From Gentiana macrophylla (Eukaryota > Streptophyta > Magnoliopsida > Gentianales > Gentianaceae): a stretch of DNA of 64,000 nucleotides. Positions 43,127-54,048 of the stretch are shown here, piece after piece (position 1 is the stretch's first letter; each line of letters begins with the position of its first letter). The position numbers and the translations under genes were made by a program. Under the pieces are notes generated by a model that saw nothing but the letters and a program-made list of their open reading frames with translations, did not search any database and was not told where the DNA came from. Where the stretch lies: contig CM047815.1 of the NCBI GenBank assembly GCA_026214975.1, forward strand, positions 59,713,852 through 59,777,851. Direction: 5' to 3'.

Positions 43127-44463
43127 GACTTTTGTTCGTCCCGAACAAAACAATCAAAACTAGCTCACTTTCATGAAATCCACATAGATCCCTAACTCAC
43201 GGGACAAAAGATACAACTATAGCAAGTGATACCAACATAGAGATAGATTTTGTGCGTGTGTGACAAGCCCTTCTCAATCTCCACAATCCTCTCAAACAAA
43301 TATCCTCTCAAATAATTTTAATGACTATCCTAGGTATAGGCAGTAATCGTTCCACACAAAGTCTTCCCGCGCACTCAGTAGGATAATCCCTACAGCGTGT
43401 CATTCGGTTTATACTGGGTATAAGTTCAACGATAACAAAGTCTTTAATTTTTTTCTTCACTTTCTTTTTTCTTCTTTGACGCACATCAAAATGAGCTCTT
43501 ACCCGTCATAGTAGAATATGATGTTTCGGGATAACACCCTACCTTACTCAAATCATAGGGTAGCTTTTCCTGACTGTCGTGAGCTTTTGGTCATCATAGT
43601 GGAATAGGACATACGTGGTATACCCTATCGCACTCAAATCATTGACTAGCTTTCGACACACACAATTAATACATTTTGAATTCAACTTTTTCATTTGAGA
43701 ATAAGCTACGTGTTACTTATCACATTCAAACCTTAGATATTCACAGTATACGTTCTGAACTTAGGTGTTACTTCACTGTTACTATTAAGACCAAATCTCT
43801 CTAAGATGAATCACTAAAATAGTGAAAGGATACAGTTCAAAATTTTTGCTTCAATATCAAAGGCTTTCGTGAGTGTGAAATGAATACTATCTCAAATCAG
43901 TAAAAGCATGCTATAATTATCTCTCAAAGTCACATAAAATTATTGTCAGGAAACTACAACTAGCAAGCCATTTGTTTCAATTACATGCTCAAGATTCACA
44001 ATTATCCAAGTTTACTTTGAAAATTTTTAAAATTTTCGATAAAATCACATTTACTCATTTTCAGAAGGTATAGCATGATTACTCCCGATGTAGACACCCC
44101 CCCACACTTAAATCACATTATGTCCTCAGAATGTGCAAATAAAAGAAAAGAATACTTAGCTGGTTTTAAAGTGGTTGTCGGGCTATCGGTTGACAGTGGT
44201 CAGGCCGTAACATGAATGAACCGCTGCAGCTCGTATCACGAACAGACAACACTAAAAGTGATAACTGGCAAAAACCGCGCAACAATATCTGCAACACTCG
44301 ACATAGCATATAATCTCGGGGGACAAGGGGTATATGAATAAACATGAATGCACACAGAAGTGGGCAAATAAAGCATTCACAAATAGGACAGGGATAACCA
44401 ACACACAAATCACCACAGTTTTATTCCTACTGCCCTAAAAACTTAACTTAAAAAGTAACTTAA
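43127..44463 (-). other. Element E 3' untranslated region
   Basis: No gene is supported. It shares several blocks with Gy1's 3' region: TAGGGTGTTATCCCGAAAC (minus strand, near 43515-43550), the GGATTATCC/CATTCGG stretch near 43380-43415, and AAGCCC/TTCTCAATCTCCAC near 43265. A second polypurine-like block lies at 44093-44131. In full Athila relatives an env-like frame can sit here; none is visible. Confidence 0.6.
44093..44131 (-). other. Element E internal polypurine-like block
   Basis: Minus strand reads CATTCTGAGGACATAATG, then AAGTGTGGGGGGGTGTC. Compare Gy1 at 4022-4058. It lies about 1 kb from the terminal tract. Confidence 0.6.
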
Positions 44464-44511
44464 ACGACTAGGCTGCCTCCTAGTAGCGCTTCTTTTATGT
44501 CATTAGCTTGA
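44464..44511 (-). promoter_or_regulatory. Conserved post-pol block, element E copy
   Basis: Minus strand CAAGCTAATGACATAAAAG followed by AGCGCTACTAGGAGGCAGCC, close to Gy1 3517-3561. It lies just after the end of pol. Confidence 0.65.
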
Positions 44512-44525
44512 CAGAGTAAACCAAG

Positions 44526-45156
44526 TCAACCTGGATCAGGCCACTTGGGTATGAGGCTAACCACTTCTCTGTCAGAATTAAAATGACTAGGACGGAAATG
44601 GTTTTCGCCACAACAGCAAGTCAAGTGCGCAAGAAGATCATGAAATTTTTCTCTCCAGACAACACTGACTCTTTTCTTCTTGTTCTTGTTTCTCGGATTC
44701 GGCTGAGGTATGCTAACAGGCTCAGGAACATTGACAGAAGGATCTGCAAGGATAGGGGTAATAATGTCATCATCCACTCCAAAGAAGTCGGATGGAATCT
44801 CTTCACAAATAAATGACTCAACCGTTTCATTTTTCTTTTGAAAGTATAGTACTTCCGGCTTCTCCTTGGGTTGCCCAAAGTACTTCTTAATCCTGTGACC
44901 ATTGACTTTGAACGGTTGATCGCCCTACCACTTTCAACGTAATGGCTCCACCAGATGAACATCAAGAATCTCAAAGGGCGGACCATCTAGATTTAAGCTT
45001 ACCAAAGAAAAAGATGGAGCCTGGTGTTATACAAACAAAGCCATGTCTCCCACTTTGAATTCCCAATCTTTATTCTTAGCATCGTGGAGTGCCTTCGTTC
45101 TTTCCTTACTGATTCTCGAATTCTCGTGAGCACGGATTCGAACTCATCGAGCTCGT
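44526..45156 (-). pseudogene. pol: Element E integrase C-terminal part (broken)
   Basis: Pieces in alternating frames give the end of the polyprotein: KNKDWEFKVGDMAL, then FKVNGHRIKKYFGQ (typical of the integrase tail), and an acidic end (GVDDDIITPILADPSV) closed near 44526. The frame breaks at about 45030 and 44930. Confidence 0.7.
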
Positions 45157-46638
45157 TCAATTGCAATAATCTCTTTTCCCACAAAGATGGTCATCGAAAT
45201 TCAAGAATTTAATAGCCCAGTAAGCTCTGTGCTCAAGCTCGACTGGTAAATGACAAGCTTTGCCATAAACCATTTGGAAGGGTGACGTACCCATAGGGGT
45301 GTTAAACGCAGTGCGATAAGCCCAAAGTGCGTCATCCAACTTCAGACTCCAGTTGTATCTATTGGAATTCACAGTTTTCTCCAAAATCCGCTTAAGGCTC
45401 CGGTTGCTCACCTCGACTTGGCCACTTGTTTGGGGATGATATGGTGTACCGATTTTATGTTTGACACCATATTTCTCAAGAATTTTATCAAGCGGCGCGT
45501 TACAGAAATGCGAACCTTCATCACTGATAAGGGCTCTAGGACAGCCAAATCTAGTAAAGATATTCTTTTGCAAGAATTTCTTTACAACTTTGTGATCATT
45601 GGTTTGGGTGGCTATGGCCTCTACCCACTTGGAAACATAGTCCACACAGACCAGAATATATTTGTTAGAGCATGATGATGGGAACGGTCCCATAAAAGCA
45701 ATGCCCCAGACGTCAAAAACTTCACATTCCAAGATAGGTCTCAAAGGCATCTCCATCCTATTACTGAGTCTCCCTACTCTTTGGCATCTATCACAGTCTT
45801 TGCAAAAGGCTTCAGCATCTTTAAACAAAGTAGGCCAGTAAAAACCAGCTTGAAGGATTTTTGTGACTGTCTTAGGTGCTCCGTAGTGCCCACCAGCGGG
45901 ACCACTATGACATTGCTCCAGAATATCCAATTGTTTATGCTCCGGAACGCACCTTCTAAGCAACCCATCCTTGCAGACTTTAAACAGATATGGATCATCC
46001 CATACGAGATACTTTAAGTCGCTGAAAAATTTCTTCTTTTCCTGATACGTCATCTCTTCTAAATGCCCACCTGCTAAGTAGTTGACATAATCAGCATACC
46101 ACGGCCTCACAGTCTCTATCTTCATTAATTGCTCGGTTGGAAAATCAGTGCCTATGTCCTTGGAAATTTTGCCACCCTCATTTACTAGGCGAGACAGGTG
46201 ATCAGCCACAATATTTTCACTACCCTTCTTATCTTTGATCTCCAGGTCAAACTCTAGAAAAATTAGAATCCATCTGAGTAACCTTGGTTTTGCATCTGCT
46301 TTGTCTATAAGGTAGCGTAGGGCTGCATGGTCTGTCCAAACCACAACTTGAGACCCTAGAAGGTAACTTCTAAACTTGTCGATAGCAAAAACGACGGCTA
46401 AGAATTCCTTCTCAGTCGTGGTGTAATTGCATTGAGCCGGGTTCAAGGTGCGGCTCGCATAGTAAATGGGCCTGAACTTTTTATCAATTCTCTGGCCTAA
46501 AACTGCACCCACTGTGTAATTAGAGGCATCGCACATTAATTCAAAAGGCTTAGTCCAGTCAGGTGCGATTAAGGTAGGGGCACTTATGAGCTTATCATTT
46601 AGGCAATTGAAAGCTTCCTTGCATTTCTCATCAAACAA
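45157..46638 (-). CDS. pol: Element E RNase H-integrase (open, 493 codons)
   Basis: RNase [16 protein letters not shown] (Asp), [14 protein letters not shown] (Glu), [12 protein letters not shown] (Asp) and IVADHLSRL. Integrase: zinc domain H-H-C-C ([14 protein letters not shown]...CKDCDRCQ), then the core. The first catalytic Asp is replaced: the family GI-D-FMGPFP position reads GIAFMGPFP, codon GCT at 45699-45697. The second Asp (LISDEGSHF) and the Glu ([11 protein letters not shown]) are present. Strand transfer by this copy should be abolished. The Met used is internal; the frame is joined to the RT upstream through a frameshift at about 46660. It ends by frame loss at 45157. Confidence 0.85.
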   Translation of the reverse strand: MFDEKCKEAFNCLNDKLISAPTLIAPDWTKPFELMCDASNYTVGAVLGQRIDKKFRPIYYASRTLNPAQCNYTTTEKEFLAVVFAIDKFRSYLLGSQVVVWTDHAALRYLIDKADAKPRLLRWILIFLEFDLEIKDKKGSENIVADHLSRLVNEGGKISKDIGTDFPTEQLMKIETVRPWYADYVNYLAGGHLEEMTYQEKKKFFSDLKYLVWDDPYLFKVCKDGLLRRCVPEHKQLDILEQCHSGPAGGHYGAPKTVTKILQAGFYWPTLFKDAEAFCKDCDRCQRVGRLSNRMEMPLRPILECEVFDVWGIAFMGPFPSSCSNKYILVCVDYVSKWVEAIATQTNDHKVVKKFLQKNIFTRFGCPRALISDEGSHFCNAPLDKILEKYGVKHKIGTPYHPQTSGQVEVSNRSLKRILEKTVNSNRYNWSLKLDDALWAYRTAFNTPMGTSPFQMVYGKACHLPVELEHRAYWAIKFLNFDDHLCGKRDYCN

Positions 46639-47707
46639 GAACTCAACATCATCTTTCGAAGGTTAGATAAGGGCTTGGCGATGGTAGAAAAGTCCTGAAT
46701 AAACCGCTGTAGAAAGCCAACATGACCTAGAAAACCTCATACCTCTTTCACTTTGCTTTCGGTACGCTATCTTTCAATGGCCTCTACTTTAGCCTTATCA
46801 ACTCGAATACAATCTCGGACACCTTGTGTCCCGAACAATCCTTTCATCTACTAGAAAATGGCATTTCTCCCGCTTAAGCACTAAATTCTTTTCAACACAA
46901 ATAGTTGAAGTACCATATCTAGATTTTCCAAGATCTCATCAAAGCTATCGCCATAGACTGAGAAGTCATCCATGAAGACTTCCATACATTTCTCCACAAG
47001 TCCGTCGAAGATGGCCAACATGCACCGTTGGAATGTCGCTGGTGCATTGCATAACCCGAAGGCATTCTCGCAAAAGCAAAAGTGCCGATGGACACGTGAA
47101 CGTAGTCTTCTCTCAGTCATTAGGTCGATGGCTATCCGGAAGTAACCTGAATATCCATCGAGGAAACAATAATACTTATGACCACTCGGTCTTTCAAGAA
47201 GTCGGGTCAATGAAAGGTAAGGGAAATGGTCTTTGGCGGTGACTTCATTCAATCTGCGATAATCAATGCAGACTTCAGAGCTATCACAAGGCGTAAAGCT
47301 ACTTCTTCCCCCTTTTCATTCTTTTCCACGGTAATACCTCCCTTCTTTGGCACAACTTGGGTGGGGCTAACCCACTCACTGTCGGCGATTGCATAGATGA
47401 TTCCCATATCTAACCATTTTATGACTTCTTTCTTGACAACCTCCTGCATGTGCGGATTCAGCCTTCGCTGAGGTTGTCTGACTTTCTTAGCTCCTTCCTC
47501 CGTTCGGATTTTATGCATGCACACATCGGGGCTGATTCCTCGGATATCACCCACTTGCCATCCGAACGCGAGGATGTTCTTTTCAAGCACTTTTATCAGC
47601 AGTGCTTCTTGCTCGGGCTCGAGTTTTGAAGAGATGATCAAGGGTAACTTATCACCATCCTTAAGAAAAATGTACTTAAGGTGTTGCGGAAGCGGTTTAA
47701 GCTCCAA
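46639..47707 (-). pseudogene. pol: Element E reverse transcriptase (broken)
   Basis: The piece 47707-47249 has the RT N-terminus (ILAFGWQVGDIRGISPDVC; VRQPQRRLNPHMQEVVKKE; WVSPTQVVPKKGG). The piece 47252-46881 carries HKYYCFLDGYSGYFRI, GLCNAPATFQRCM and the catalytic FMDDFSVYGDSF (about 46951-46985). Between and after them are frame breaks at about 47250 and 46660-46880; the thumb text (FYRRFIQDFSTIAKPL) is visible in another frame near 46700. FMDD in place of YMDD is usual for Athila-type RTs. Confidence 0.8.
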
Positions 47708-49196
47708 GTCGGTAGGTGGTTGCTCAATCTTTGGATTTTAAGGGGCCACCTTTTTCCTTATGGGCTTGAAGTGGTTGATCAAGAATACCTCATCTTCCCG
47801 AGTATAACCCTGAAAAGGTCTTGGATCACATCATCCATAGGGATCCTTCTGTCAGCACCCGCTTCCTCCTTCTTATGCTTGATCATCTTTCTCAACTCTT
47901 CTTCTTCTAGCTCCTCTGCTAGCTGTTCCCAATCATCAACCTCCCAATGAGTAGTCTCTCTCCAGAAATCCACTTCATCCCAACTACCCATCAGGGCTTC
48001 CTCTTCTACAGGGTTAAATTCTTCCTGTTGCAGCTCTTTGAAATCATCGTTAATTGCTGGGAATCTCCATGTTCCTTGTACATTGACAGGCTCAGTGTGA
48101 GCAAGTTGTGAAGATGATTCGTCAGTGACTACGGCCTGTGATGAGACAGAAGATGGTCCACAGTCAGCTTGATCTTCAATTTTTATAGCTTCGAAAACAC
48201 CTATCTCGGTTAGCTCTGGCGCTTCTTCAGAGTTGGCATCTTCTTTGTCCTCATAAATTGCTTCAACGAACGAGATTTATTCAATCAAGGTTTCCTCAGG
48301 ACTTTTCCCTCATGTGAAGGTAACAGATGTATCATCGACTCTAAGCGTAATCTGACCCTTACAGAAATCGATGAGGGCGGCAGAGGTGTCCAAAAAGGTC
48401 CGGCCTAGAATTAAGGGCATCTCTTTGTCGTGTGGATAGTCTAAGATAACCCGATCAAGAGGTAAAACCAAATGTTCAACACGGAGAAGAACATTAGCAA
48501 CACAACCGGTCGCGAGCGGCTAGATCGGTCTACCATCCAAGAGAAATAGGCGTTCCCGCATTCTTTTATCTAAACCGATCTTTTGCGCACGTTCAATGGC
48601 ATCACATTTATGGAGGCCCCTGAGTCGCATAAGACATTTTGGAACATGTGGCCTTCAATCTCATAAGAGATTGAAGGTCTCCCGGGGTCACCTCGCTTAG
48701 TAGCAACTTTTTGTGAAACCATAGAGCAATCTTCTCTTAAAACTTCTTCTGCCATCCCTTGAAGCTTCTTCTTGCTTCCACAAACTTCCTTAAGATACTT
48801 AGAGCACTTGGGCATTTCAGTCAATACCTCAGCTAGGGGTATACTCACTTTGGTATCTCTAAGCATCCTCCTCACACCGTCATATTGTTTGTCATGACTA
48901 AGGGTATTCTCTTTCTTCTTCGGTGGATAAGGAAGGGCTTTATCGTTGTTCATGGCTTGATTTTTTATGGCTTCGTCTTCCTTATCCTTCCATCTGACAA
49001 ACTTTTCCTCCTCTTCTTCGTCGAAGTACAACCACTGACTTTTCCTCATTTCTCTATCGTAATCATTTTCATCACCCGAAGAGTCATCATTAAGCTCCTC
49101 CTCACTGCTTTCTTCTTGGTATTTAACTTCGATTGCCCCTTCCAACTTATGGCGTCGAGGAGGGGCTACTGCGTTCCGACATCTTTCGGGTCCCAC
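47708..49196 (-). pseudogene. pol: Element E protease and linker (broken)
   Basis: The open piece 49196-48570 ends with the aspartic protease site CDSGASINVMP (DSG at about 48619-48630) after an acidic/Lys stretch and EVLTEMPKCSKYL. Downstream the protease continues in shifted frames to about 48300 (LGRTFLDTSAAL-type text on the minus strand). The rest, 47708-48300, is an acidic linker (47991-47779: DDWEQLAEELEEEELRK) before the RT. Confidence 0.7.
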
Positions 49197-50777
49197 ACGC
49201 TACCACTTCTTAAAGTAACCTCATTCAGCTCTTCGCCTCCATACTCCCATTGAGGTGTGATGGCAAGGTGCAAACATTGACATCTCGCTTTAGGATTTCT
49301 TTCGATATAACTTGGAAGTTTACCGTGGGTCTCTGTTTGCTTGTTGGTCCGCCATCCGCCCAACTTTGTCTCTATTGTTTTGACACTAGTAGCCGTGGTC
49401 TTCACCATGTCTACTAGCTCATCAAACTTATGTTGGGGAACACAAGAGGTGGTTTGGTTATGATGTTGGTTTTGATTCCAACCACCTTGAGGTCTTTGGG
49501 AGTTAGGATTATGAGATTGATTAACCATCCCAGGTGGTGGTCTTTGATAACTTGAGTTGAAAGAAGGTTTTGAATTGGATGGGCCAGGTGGTGCATTGGC
49601 TTGATTAAAATTGGGACGTTGAAATCCGGAATGATTCTGGTCCTGATTGAAGTTCCTGAAGGTTTGATTATGATTCTCCATTAAATTCACTTCCTCATTC
49701 ATCTCATTCCCGCTTTGCATTCCCAGGTAATTCACATCTGACGGCCCTTGTTGCTGCTGCATTTGTAAATTGGCTAGCTGCTTGCTTATTACTTCTATTT
49801 GAGCAACTAACACCTTAGTCTCGTAATTGCTCGCAAAGCATTCCTTCTTATTCCCACTAACATTGGTCTTCCTTGGAGTTGACCACATGTTATTCTTTGC
49901 TATAGTTTCAGCTACCCTATAAGCAGCATCATCACCTCTCCCTAGGAAGGAACCATGAGCAGTCGAATCAAGGAAATCTCTATTTGGTTGAGAGACACCT
50001 CTGTAGAATAACTCTAGTAGCTAATGTCTACTGTATCCATGGTTGGGGCACTTCCTCATCAACAGATTTAGTCTCTCCCATGCTTTCCCCACACTCTCAC
50101 CATCAAGTTGTTCAAATGTGGCTATCTCCATTTTCATGTCCATGATTGTCCCAGGTGAGACAAACGTCAGAGCAAAGGCTCTTTTGACATCATTCCAGGT
50201 ACGGAGAGAATGATGGGCTAAAGATTTAAACCAACGGTTTGCTTCACCCTTTAGAGCAAACGGGAAGAGTTTTAATTTGACAATCTCAGAATCAACACCA
50301 GGATAGTGGCACGCTTCGCAGATTTGAACGAAGGTGGACAAGAAGTCATGAGGATCTTCATCGCCAGCGCCATGAAAAGAACTATTCTCGGACCACCCTA
50401 CCACTCCATTTTTTAGATCAAAGTTCGCTTGCCCTATGTCCGAAGCGCGAATAAGTCTCATGCCCTTCCGAAGTCTTGGTCAAGATAGGGAGCATAGGGT
50501 CTTGATTTAATTGGTTTAGCCGGTTCTCGACAGTGAATCATGAAAATTGATTATTTATCCCACTTTGTTGATTCTGTTGTTGTTGTATTGCTTGCATCTG
50601 TTGAAGGATCGATTCATCCGGGCTTGAGGGTCTGCATTCGAACTTCGTTAGCCTTGATGTATGGATTAGGGAAGATCTTTCTCCTGATAATAGATCGCTC
50701 AGGTTCGGGATTAAAGACAAGAGGTCCTTTCTTACTCCTGGTTTGCATAAACCGAAGAGCGAAACAGGAGAAATCAA
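49166..50777 (-). pseudogene. gag: Element E gag (broken)
   Basis: Minus-strand start near 50777. The piece 50777-50538 is the N-terminal region with a Gln run (QAIQQQQNQQSG). The piece 50461-50021 is the gag domain (DFLSTFVQICEACHYPG; LFPFALKGEANRWF; FVSPGTIMDMKMEI; AWERLNLLMRKCPNHGYS). After a break the piece 49888-49166 is Asn/Gln/Pro-rich and then has LPSYIERNPKA and EVTLRSG. It is close in layout to Gy1 gag. No zinc knuckle is visible. Confidence 0.8.
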
Positions 50778-51277
50778 CCTTAGGGTTGATGAGAACGAAT
50801 GTAGAGAAGATTAGAGGTTTAGAGGTTTAGAAGAGAGAGAGAGAGAAGAGGATTACGGAGGTGAACGCTGTTTCAGTCACCGAACTAGCGTTCGAAAGAC
50901 AAGTTGAAGCGGACGGGCGTTCAGTATGGGTGAACGCTCATTCAGAAAGTTTTTATTATTATTTTTTTTTAATTTTTTTTAAATTTATTTAGAAAAGATA
51001 AAGAAATGGAAACAGGAAAAGAAACCTACCTACGAAAAAACTAAAACAGGAAAAACACTAAGACGGTGAAAAAAACGTGTTGAAATCTTCTAGGGCTAAA
51101 ATGGAAGGGAAAACAGTGGATTTTGACAAACGGACACTCGAGCCGAAAGTCGGCGTCGGAATGAGCTTTCCGAATTGGGGTCCTGCGCGCCAAACGGACA
51201 CTCGATCCGAAAGTTATGGCCAAAATACTGCCGACACAGAAAACTGCACAACGAAGAATCCGACAACCGTTACCGAC
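50778..51277 (-). other. Element E leader between primer site and gag
   Basis: No gene. It contains GA-rich runs, an A/T stretch near 50960-50990, and motif relatives GGACGGGCGTTCAG (50911-50924) and GTGAACGCT copies (50861, 50930), so the LTR motif family extends into the leader. Confidence 0.55.
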
Positions 51278-51295
51278 TCCCCGGCAACGGCGCCA
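51278..51295 (-). other. Element E primer binding site (tRNA-Asp type)
   Basis: Minus-strand TGGCGCCGTTGCCGGGGA, identical to Gy1's site at 334-351, six bases from the 5' LTR. Confidence 0.92.
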
Positions 51296-51301
51296 AAAAC
51301 T

Positions 51302-52907
51302 TGTTCGGTAAAAGCTAGTTTTAAATTTATAATTACCGAACACCCCAAGTGCAAGGCTCGTAGTAAAGGTGTTACCGGTCGCCCTAAGGGAATCGAACGC
51401 TCATCGGATTAAGTACGCTTATTGTATCGATTATGTCACAAATTATTATCTAAAACTAAGGTATATATTAATTATAATCTAGAAACTATGACTAGAAACA
51501 GAAAATAGCAGAAAATAGAACAAAAACGACACTGGACGGGCGTTCACTGATGTGGACGGGCGTCCGATTACGATCTAAAAACAGAAAATATGCAGAAAAC
51601 AGCAGGTAAAAGCTAGGGTTTTTAAAATAACTAAACGCAGCAATAAAAGTTGATATGAACGAATCGGTTTATCAAATAATTAAAAGAACGGCAAGGCAAC
51701 AAGAATCCACCAATCAACCAACCAACCCCAACTAGATTGTGCACTAAAGATACGATTTTTAGTAATGATCAAATCACGAATTCGATTAAATCTCTTTAAT
51801 CAATTTCTAGGGTTTCGTTTTCTTTCTTAAGCAAAACTAAACTAGCATACATAACAAGATCATGAGATTGTCTCCAATACTCTACTCAATTAATCATAAA
51901 CAATCTCTTGAATTACAATTAATTGCATCAATTGAAAAGATCAAAGCTTGAACAATACTCTCATATAAATTCAATCAAAACGGTAGTTTCATCGACCTCT
52001 CGATTCAATAAAACATAAACGATAAATCACAACGTTCAATTGATGAAAAACCATAAATTTAACACACTAAAGATGTAGCTAAAAATCCTCTAGTTGGTGT
52101 AGTTGTTGATTGGTTTCTCTGTTGTCCCACCGCTGATTATGCTTAGCCAACAATCATATTGGTGATCATGATTGTTGGGATGGAAGAATTCATCTCCTTG
52201 TTTGCTCAATGTGATGTCGCGGCCGCCAGTGTGTTTTTTGTGTGTAAAAATCTGCTTTTAGGGTTTAGAATGCGCTGCTATTTATAGATTTTTAAGGCGG
52301 CTAGGGTTAGGTCGGCTACTGGACGCCCGTCCAGAAAGGTAGACGCCCGTCCAGGCTTCACAAAATTCATTGAGTCGGGCCGAGTCTTCTTGGACGCCCG
52401 TCCTATACAAAAATGGACGCTCGTCTGCTGAAATTTCCACAACTCTGAATCAAATATCTCCTCCTGGACGCCAGTCTGGAATAGTGGACGCTCGTCCACC
52501 TAGGACCTTTCTTCTTTGAATCGAATAAGCCTTCTGGACGCCCGTCTGATCCTTCAAACGCCCGTCCACTGGACGGATGCAATGGACGCCAGTTCAGCCA
52601 TATAAACCTTCATGCCAATCTTAAACTTGCATCTTTCTCTTTCCTTTAATCTTCAATCAAACACCGTTCTAGATCCTTTCACAACATGCAAGCATACCTA
52701 CAAGGCGATAGAAACGAGCAAAGTGTAAAATCGTACAAAAACACATAAAAACTACGTAAACAACTCGATTCTTCACTTTTAAACATTTCAAACTCCATTC
52801 TCTCAATTTATCCTTTTAGCAAGTGATTTTCTATAAAAAAAACACTAAAACACGGAAGATATTGTTACGAAGTAACTCGATATAAACCACAAAATTAGTC
52901 ATAAACA
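51302..52907 (-). repeat. Element E 5' LTR (1606 bp)
   Basis: Plus-strand ends TGTTCGGTAAAAGC and AGTCATAAACA. It matches 41504-43111 throughout with scattered substitutions and tiny indels. TATAAATA on the minus strand at 52279-52286; motif cluster at 52320-52595. Confidence 0.92.
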
Positions 52908-52912
52908 TTGAC

Positions 52913-53941
52913 TCTTGTTCTTTTGAAGATCTGGACAATTTGATCTGAAATGTCCAGGTTTCTTGCAGTTAAAGCAAAGATAATCTGGTTCCTCTTTCTA
53001 TTTTAATTCAGGACAGTCACTTCTGAAGTGTCCTGGTTTCTTGCAATTGAAACACAAGAAATCATTGTCTTTCTTTGTTTCTTCCTTTATCTTTTTAGTG
53101 AATTTCTTTGTGAAATTCCTAGGTGAGCTTTTCCCACCTTTCATCATCCTGGATCTTCTTGCTTAGCAATGCTATTTGTTCTTGCATTTCATCCATAAAT
53201 TCATCTTAAGCTTCGATCCTTCTTCTTGATGTGAAGCAATGGTCTTTGTGGTTTTTGGCTCTTCTTTTCAAAGTGGTAGGTGACAACTTCTTTTTGAATT
53301 CATATGCCTTGAGATCTCGAGAACAACTTGAATGTATCTTCTTCATGCAGTTTCTCATTTCTTCTATGGGTCATCACCTTCATCTTCCATTCATCTGTAG
53401 CAGGTAAAGCTTCCAAGATTTTTGTGTTGATTTCTTCTTTTGAGTAATTAACACACAACAGGGTGAGTTCATCCATAATTGCATTGAACCTAGATTCCAT
53501 TTGTTCAATGGTTTCATTTGGTTTCATTTCAAACTTTTGGAACTTCTTCTTTGCCACACTGATTTTATTCTTCTTTATTTCATCATGGTGCCTTCACGCA
53601 GATCAACTCGTAGTTTGTCCCAAAGTTCTTTTCTTTGTTTTACAATCTTTCACTTTCATGTACATATTGCTATCCAGAGTTCTGTAGATAATATCAATAG
53701 CAATGTTGTTCAGATTTGCTCTCTTTCTATCTTCAGCAGTCCATTCCTTTTTAGGCTTTGGAATGTACTGTGTCTCTTCACCCACTGTTACTGACTTTGT
53801 AATCTCCAGTGGTCCATCTGTGAGCACATCCATCATTTCATCATGAGTTGCAGCAAGATAAGCCTGCATACGACGTTTATATTCATCAAAACGATCTGCA
53901 GAACACATCAACATTGTTCTAGCATACTGGTTGTTATCCAT
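52913..53941 (-). pseudogene. gag: Copia D gag, N-terminal part with two zinc knuckles
   Basis: ATG 53941 (MDNNQYARTMLMC) is 94 bases inside the primer site, and the start matches copia B. The piece 53941-53603 is open; after a shift the piece 53557-53300 continues the gag domain (KFEMKPNETIEQMESRF). Two CCHC knuckles follow: CFNCKKPGHFRSDC at 53013-53054 and CFNCKKPGHFRSNC at 52935-52976, separated by a short Glu/Lys stretch with a TAG. Copia B and C show one knuckle at this place. The gene is cut by element E at 52912. Confidence 0.8.
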
Positions 53942-54034
53942 GATGCAAGTCTTTGAAAATCAGTGATTTGAAAAAGGTTTTTCAAAGTATTTTCACAAGC
54001 ACAACAAGTAGGATTACTTCAGAACAGAAGCACT

Positions 54035-54046
54035 GCTCTGATACCA
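54035..54046 (-). other. Copia D primer binding site
   Basis: Minus-strand TGGTATCAGAGC, a perfect 12-base complement of initiator-Met tRNA, two bases from the 5' LTR. Confidence 0.92.
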
Positions 54047-54048
54047 AT

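Larger units (their letters stand above)
41504..52907 (-). mobile_element. E: Athila-type Ty3/gypsy element, near full length, in copia D gag
   Basis: It spans 11.4 kb and is flanked by TTGAC (41499-41503 and 52908-52912), a perfect target duplication. Minus-strand order: 5' LTR, tRNA-Asp type primer site, leader, gag, protease, RT, RNase H, integrase, long 3' untranslated region, polypurine tract, 3' LTR. The two LTRs differ only at scattered bases, so this is probably the youngest large insertion. Coding regions nevertheless have frame breaks, and one integrase catalytic residue is changed. Confidence 0.92.

Noticed and set aside
44166..44408. Cys-rich 80-codon minus-strand frame in E's 3' region
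   Set aside because: Considered as an env-like remnant, but it has no signal peptide or family motif and is short.
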